Position numbers and translations under genes: made by a program. From Nemertoderma westbladi (lineage: Eukaryota; Xenacoelomorpha; Nemertodermatida; Nemertodermatidae), in the NCBI GenBank assembly GCA_032718475.1, contig JAUCBJ010005496.1, positions 1 through 48,776 of the forward strand: 48,776 bases of DNA. Direction: 5' to 3'. The notes under the pieces are model-generated. The model searched no databases, was not told the origin of the DNA, and saw only the letters and a program-made list of their open reading frames with translations. Below, in pieces: positions 44,157 through 48,776 of this stretch. Numbering within the stretch: position 1 is the stretch's first letter; each line of letters opens with the position of its first letter.

Positions 44157-44184
44157 CCCCCCCCCCCCCCCCCCCCCCCCCCCC
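44157..44184. repeat. Poly-C tract
   Basis: A run of more than 25 C with no other recognisable structure, of the same type as 38495-38526. Confidence 0.8.
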
Positions 44185-44892
44185 TTCGCCCCATATTTTT
44201 CTACAAAACTTTTATCATATTGTTTGAAATTTGAATAAATGACCTTCAGCGTACGACACTTCTTGCAATATTTGAACGTAAATATCTCAGCTGTTTCTTA
44301 ACGAAATTCGAACATTTTTACATATTTGGAATACTTGCAAGGCAAGCTTTCTAATGAAATGATATGAAAATTATTCACTAATGTGAAGATTGGCGACGAT
44401 AGGAGATGTGTATATAAATATATTTAAATTAATTTACCCTGTTAATGCCTCAGTATGAAGTTTTTGACAATTCAAAGTAGGCCTACACACAAAAATAATA
44501 ATATAATATTTAAAAACATTTCACAGAAATCGCATGAAAACAAATTAGCCCAATATTTTATGGAATAAACTATTTTGGATATAAGCCTTCTGCAGTGGTA
44601 ATGTTATTTACAATTAACCCCCTAAAATATTAACACTCTAATAAGAATATGAGGTACAGTAGGTAGGGATGTAGGAGAGGCCTGTTACGGTAGCGGAGTT
44701 GTGTGCTTTACCGCGCCGCTCCGTAAGCTGTAGTTTGCTCGTCCTTACGTCGGATGTCACACGTTGCAGTATTGAATGACTAAATGATCTGAGTTTGCTG
44801 ATAAACTGTATTGTATTTGTTGATATAGAATAATGTCATTGAGTTTAGTAACCTATCTATCGAATACTTTCATACAGCTAAACTAATAATGG

Positions 44893-45110
44893 GTGTAAAC
44901 ACTACGCCGACAACCGACAACCAACGCCGACACCAATTATTTAAGCTAATTAATGTTATTTATTAATTGAGGGAAAGGAACAGGTTACAGTGGAAGGTTA
45001 TTCTAACCAAAACAATAAACGAGAGTCACGAGCTCAGGTTACATTTTCATATTTGCTGTTGTCGACAGTGGTTTTTGGCTGTCGGTTGTCGGCGTAGCGT
45101 TTACATCCAC
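44893..45110. mobile_element. 218-bp MITE with 9-bp target duplication, Mutator-like
   Basis: Terminal inverted repeats GTGTAAACACTACGCCGACA (left) and, reversed, GTGGATGTAAACGCTACGCC then GACA (right) are about 90 percent identical over 30 bases. TAATAATGG stands on each side (44884-44892 and 45111-45119), a 9-bp duplication typical of Mutator-like elements. The interior carries the CAGGTTACAG...AATAAACGAG module at 44981-45022. Confidence 0.85.
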
Positions 45111-45335
45111 TAATAATGGCATTGCACTGATTTAAATACCTATATTCAATCTGCATCCAAATAGCCCCACAAACTAAGGCTCTGATTGGTCCAACGCCTA
45201 AGTCAGCTGTTTATCCAACTGCTAGACGAGACGCGGGCCTTTCTCTGCTACTACATAACAATGCCCTAAGTTACATATAGTATAAATTGCACTGAAGTTT
45301 CCCGTGTGATGTTGGGTGAGGTATTTTAGGTGTTG

Positions 45336-46550
45336 TCGCGTTTCGGAAAGTTTTGAGCTTCAAAGTACGTAACAAGGTTGCGTTTCGTCAACTGAGTGTT
45401 GCTTTTCGGCAACTCATAGTTTCATTTCGGCAACTCATAGTTTCATTTCGGCAACTCATAGTTGCAATTCAGCAACTGTTAACAGGATGCGCTTAGGCAA
45501 ACTGATAGATGCGTTTCGGCAACTCGTAAACAAAGACCAACTGGATAGGCCTACTACTGTATAGAGCCTCCAGTACAGATTATTACCTTTGCCTCATTAC
45601 GTTTCCCATTGTTCATTTTCATTCTGCTTTAGTTTACCCACGCCTACTCCAACACTGAACACTACTGACTATTACCGGAACCGGAGGCCTACTGTACACA
45701 AAACCAACAATAAATCAATTATTATTATTGTTATTATGTCTGATCCATAAAATCAAAGTTAGGGCTACTACAGTACACCTGTCGCGGAAGTCTATATACC
45801 CTTGTAAGCGTAATATTGTACCGGTAAGCCTGAGTGAGCAAAATATTAAAAAAAAATTCATTCAATAAAATGACCAATTCAACAAAATAGTAACTGAAAT
45901 TAATTATTACTAAAGTTGTAGCTGTAAACCCCGCCCAGCAAGGTGCGCTTCACTTTGTATTAGAAAAACTCCCCTTGGAAATTGTAAACAGGATTTGTAT
46001 TTCAGACAGACAGACTCCAGTTTCAAACGTACACATCCAGAACTTCAGCTGCGGTATATTTAAAATTAACTAACTAACTCAAACAGTTAACAACTCTGCC
46101 GTCAAAAAATATAAGTAACTTAAACTTGTCATCATTTATAATTTACTTACATAATGAGTGCAGTCATAGTTACATCACATACGAGGGTATGTGACCTAGT
46201 TGCCGAAACGCGACTTCAGTATTTATTAAATAGAATAAATGGCCTGCAGCGGAAGCAAATACATGCAAAATTCGTGTCCCTATCTCAGCTATTCCCCAAC
46301 CACATTCAAATATTTTTACATATTTGGAATCCTTGCACGGACAGCTTTCCAATAGTACCAACAATTTGAAGAATAACTGCAGTGTAAGTGGTACAATATC
46401 GACGGAGACACTTTTTTAAACGCTTGAAGAAAAATAATTAAAGCAAAAATAAAGTTGTATAAAAGTGTATAGCAGTTGAAAACGTAATTGTTCAGTTGCC
46501 GAAACGCGAATTTGAGTTTCCTAAACGTGACAGTTGCCGAAACGCGATAG
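45336..46550. mobile_element. Element-like interval with inverted clusters of a GCGTTTCGGCAACT motif
   Basis: About eight forward copies of a 15-base motif (TGCGTTTCGGCAACT and variants, including a 21-base tandem TTTCATTTCGGCAACTCATA) lie at 45336-45530, and four reverse copies (AGTTGCCGAAACGCG) lie at 46197-46216 and 46492-46550. Clusters of subterminal repeats in opposite orientation are typical of DNA-transposon ends. The 0.65-kb interior has no recognisable protein. Exact ends and target site were not established. Confidence 0.5.
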
Positions 46551-46599
46551 AACCGTATTCTACCCTTACTTAATGGTAGACTCAATGCCGACCGATCTA

Positions 46600-46860
46600 A
46601 TATTGTTAGCGTTAGGCCTATTAAATTGGGTCGCCATTTCTGTGTTCGCTTCCCTCCAAGGCTGTTTCATTATTTCTTAAATTTACCCCGTAACCTAGGT
46701 CGTTACGGTAACAAGGCCAGTGTAAATATTTAGCTTCCCACTTTCTCTCCCTGTCTTTTAGTTACATCTTCACCACACACCTACATCTTAGCGCCCACCC
46801 TTACCCTCTGGTAGCAGCTATCGAAAGTGGAACTTTAGGGTCGCCTCAGGCTTCGGCCGA
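46600..46860. other. Spacer, nothing recognised
   Basis: Slightly GC-richer DNA between the motif-cluster element and the next block of the dispersed repeat. No gene or repeat recognised. Confidence 0.45.
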
Positions 46861-47174
46861 ATGTTTGCTTGAGATCAAATAAAGACATATTTCTTAAAGC
46901 AAATCACTTAACTAATTTAATACTATAATGGAATGGGGTATGGGGATTACAGCTGTATCATTTTTAAGTGTAATTATTTAAATCTTATACTAGAAAATAA
47001 TTAATTTTCATGAAAGAACGAACAGGCTGAAAATTATGTTTTTTTTACCGTAAATCAACTTAATTAACTGCTTTTATTTTAGCTTCTCGAAGGCCACACG
47101 CAAATTCTATTCGGGAAATTTCTAAACTTTTGCCAAACAACATGCGTACGAAGTTAGGTATCATAGATACTGTT

Positions 47175-47650
47175 GCTGATCTTTGCCAATTAATTTATTA
47201 TTTTAATTTTTTTCTCAAAAGTTCTCCATGACGTCAGAATTTATGGTCGACCAAAAATTAATTTATGGTCGACTAAAAATTATTAATTTATGGTCGACCA
47301 TAAATTACTTTCTGGAAGTTTGAATTTCCAGGCAGCTTGTACGGCGAGATTTGGACAGGCCATTAATTGGTTACCTTAAGTAATTACATTCAAATAATCG
47401 TGCAATTGGATGGTTTCCCACTACCCTAACCAATGAATGGCCAGTCAAAATCTCGACCTACAAGTTACCGGGAAATTCAAACTACCATGAATTAAATTTA
47501 TGGTCCATCATAAATTAATAATTTATGGTCGACCATAAATTAATTTTTGGTCGACCATAAATTAATTTTTGGTCGACCATAAATTATGACGTCATGGAGA
47601 ACTTCTAAAAAAAAAGTAAATAACAAATTAATTAATTGGCAAAGATCAGC
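47175..47650. mobile_element. 476-bp foldback made of TTATGGTCGACCATAA palindromes
   Basis: Ends GCTGATCTTTGCCAATTAAT and the exact inverse bound arms of about 230 bp that include TTCTCCATGACGTCA and three or more copies each of TTTATGGTCGACCATAAATT, a palindrome in itself. The centre holds CATTAATTGG/CCAATGAATG. It interrupts repeat copy B, and no protein is encoded. Confidence 0.85.
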
Positions 47651-47879
47651 CACCGTACCTAGAGGATTGGCTGAGATATTAACGTTTAAATATACAGATC
47701 TACAGACACACCGATTGAGATATTGGTACCCGTATGATTAGCTCGCTTACTTTCGTGGCTCGCCCCACAATATTGTGTAGGGCCTACAGCTTGATCCTGC
47801 AAAAACAGTGCCCAGCAAGCTACAGACGGCGTTTCTGCAGAGTGGTGCTGTATCCTATCATTGAGATGTTGCCATAGTT

Positions 47880-48215
47880 GTTTAACACCTCATTGCATAC
47901 GTGTGCACCATAGGCAACGTTTTATGCACCCGGCGCAGTATCCAGGTATATAGCATGATATGTCACAGCTCTTCCAGATACTGGATAGCTTGTGGATGGC
48001 AGACCATGCCTCCCCTTTGCAAATTCGGAGATCTTCCCCAGACCTCCGACCCGATGATCCAATGAAGGAGAAATCATTCATTCACATGACTTACCAGTCT
48101 ATCAAGCGATTTAAGAATGTAATCACGATCGATTTTGTGCTGGTCTGATTCCACGTTTGCTGTCAAAAGTTGATCAAAATTATGGTCTGGGTTTTTTCCC
48201 AAAGACACTGGATGC
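47880..48215 (-). mobile_element. Small LINE relic
   Basis: On the minus strand GRRSGEDLRICKGEAW and the following HKLSSIWKS match the linker before the C-terminal domain of the LINE at 34080-35530 (RRSGEDLRIRKRKAW, NRLSRIWKS). The rest is too decayed to read. It is the third member of the same family in this window. Confidence 0.75.
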
Positions 48216-48776
48216 AGCATCCTCTAAGCTAGTTCACATCGCCCCCTCCCTTATCTCTTCAACGCCTCACCAGAAACAAAATGAAATGGCTTTTAGCACA
48301 AAAATTAAATATTAAAGTTTTACCCGTAATTAAATAAATTATTTTCACCCGTAATAAATTATTTTTTGCTTGGCATTATTGGTTATATTAACTGTGGTAC
48401 TATTGGTTATTTCGCCATTATTCTAGAATAAATTCATCTTGAGGCTGATTTATTATATAAATCAGTATTTTGTTTAAAATCAACTAAACATAGAGACAAC
48501 TGCAACACTGCTATACTATGGGCCTACTGGCTGGTTTGTACAAACTGTGAGACCCACTGTATCTTATGAAATCACTAGCTACTGTACCATGAAAAATTAA
48601 ATTTTCGAAAATGTTCCAGAACAAATATAAAAATAGTTTAAACGGGCTACAAAACGAGTACAACATTTTTTGGGGCATTTATTTTATTTTATTTTTGTCA
48701 AATACAATATAATTATTTATTTTAGCGGGTTTAATAGCTAAAGGTTAATAGCCCATCGAGGTTAATAAATGGTCGA
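48216..48776. other. AT-rich end of window, no gene seen
   Basis: No coding signal or recognised repeat. The last bases (AATAAATGGTCGA) resemble the palindrome unit of the 47175-47650 foldback, so another copy may begin at the window edge. Confidence 0.45.

Larger units (their letters stand above)
43733..47775. repeat. Dispersed repeat copy B, heavily interrupted
   Basis: Collinear with 5309-7290 in blocks at about 43733-43900, 43980-44060, 44555-44620, 46880-47150 and 47735-47775. Between the third and fourth blocks lie about 2.2 kb that copy A lacks, including the MITE at 44893-45110 and the element at about 45336-46550. Between the last two blocks lies the foldback at 47175-47650. The TTAA site used by the copy A insertion is empty here (46978-46981). 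Confidence 0.65.

Overview
Eukaryotic (animal) nuclear DNA. The evidence is spliced or single-exon genes of metazoan families (copine, calpain-15/SOL, a CARD protein, caspase and BTB-BACK-Kelch relics), non-LTR retrotransposon fragments, many DNA-transposon relics, and AT-rich intergenic DNA full of short palindromic words (TAGGCCTA, ACCGGT, TACTGTA). No bacterial features (operons, Shine-Dalgarno sites, CRISPR) are present. I read it as an invertebrate, probably marine, but cannot name the lineage from this window.

Layout: 1-9.4 kb has no recognisable gene and holds transposon relics: a PIF/Harbinger-like element (3062-3833), a 582-bp foldback (4459-5040), and a dispersed repeat (about 5309-7290) interrupted by a 1.05-kb element inserted at TTAA. 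9.4-11.5 kb is an intact single-exon copine (minus). 11.5-14.1 kb is featureless. 14.1-16.3 kb is a broken gag-like coding region with a zinc knuckle. 17.2-18.2 kb is a LINE 3' fragment inside a GC-rich minisatellite plus a G-tract array. 18.3-20.0 kb is a frameshifted BTB-BACK-Kelch pseudogene (minus). 21-27 kb is repeat territory: a near-perfect 155-bp hairpin, a 33/23-bp minisatellite and a 42-bp minisatellite with long open frames. 27.3-31.5 kb is a two-exon calpain-15 (minus) with GC-rich coding DNA and a 1.7-kb intron carrying a repeat copy and a MITE. 33.0-38.2 kb is a 5.3-kb hAT-like element holding a dead LINE. 38.8-40.3 kb is an intact single-exon CARD gene with a predicted beta-propeller C-terminus (plus). 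41.0-42.3 kb is a large foldback with a second element nested in it. 42.6-43.4 kb is a caspase-like pseudogene that has lost its catalytic histidine and substrate-pocket residues (plus). 43.7-47.8 kb is a second copy of the 5.3-7.3 kb repeat, interrupted by at least three other elements. 47.9-48.2 kb is a third LINE scrap.

Genes together: copine (Ca2+-dependent membrane binding) and calpain-15 (cytosolic cysteine protease) are intact but unrelated neighbours. The CARD/propeller gene and the caspase-like relic lie on the same strand about 2.3 kb apart, with only transposon DNA between them. This may be the remnant of a death-fold signalling cluster and is the most interesting protein-coding signal here. 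All protein-coding loci are strikingly intron-poor for their families.

Limits: all homology is by eye from recalled family motifs. No alignment, database search or transcript evidence was available, and repeat boundaries are approximate unless a target-site duplication is quoted.
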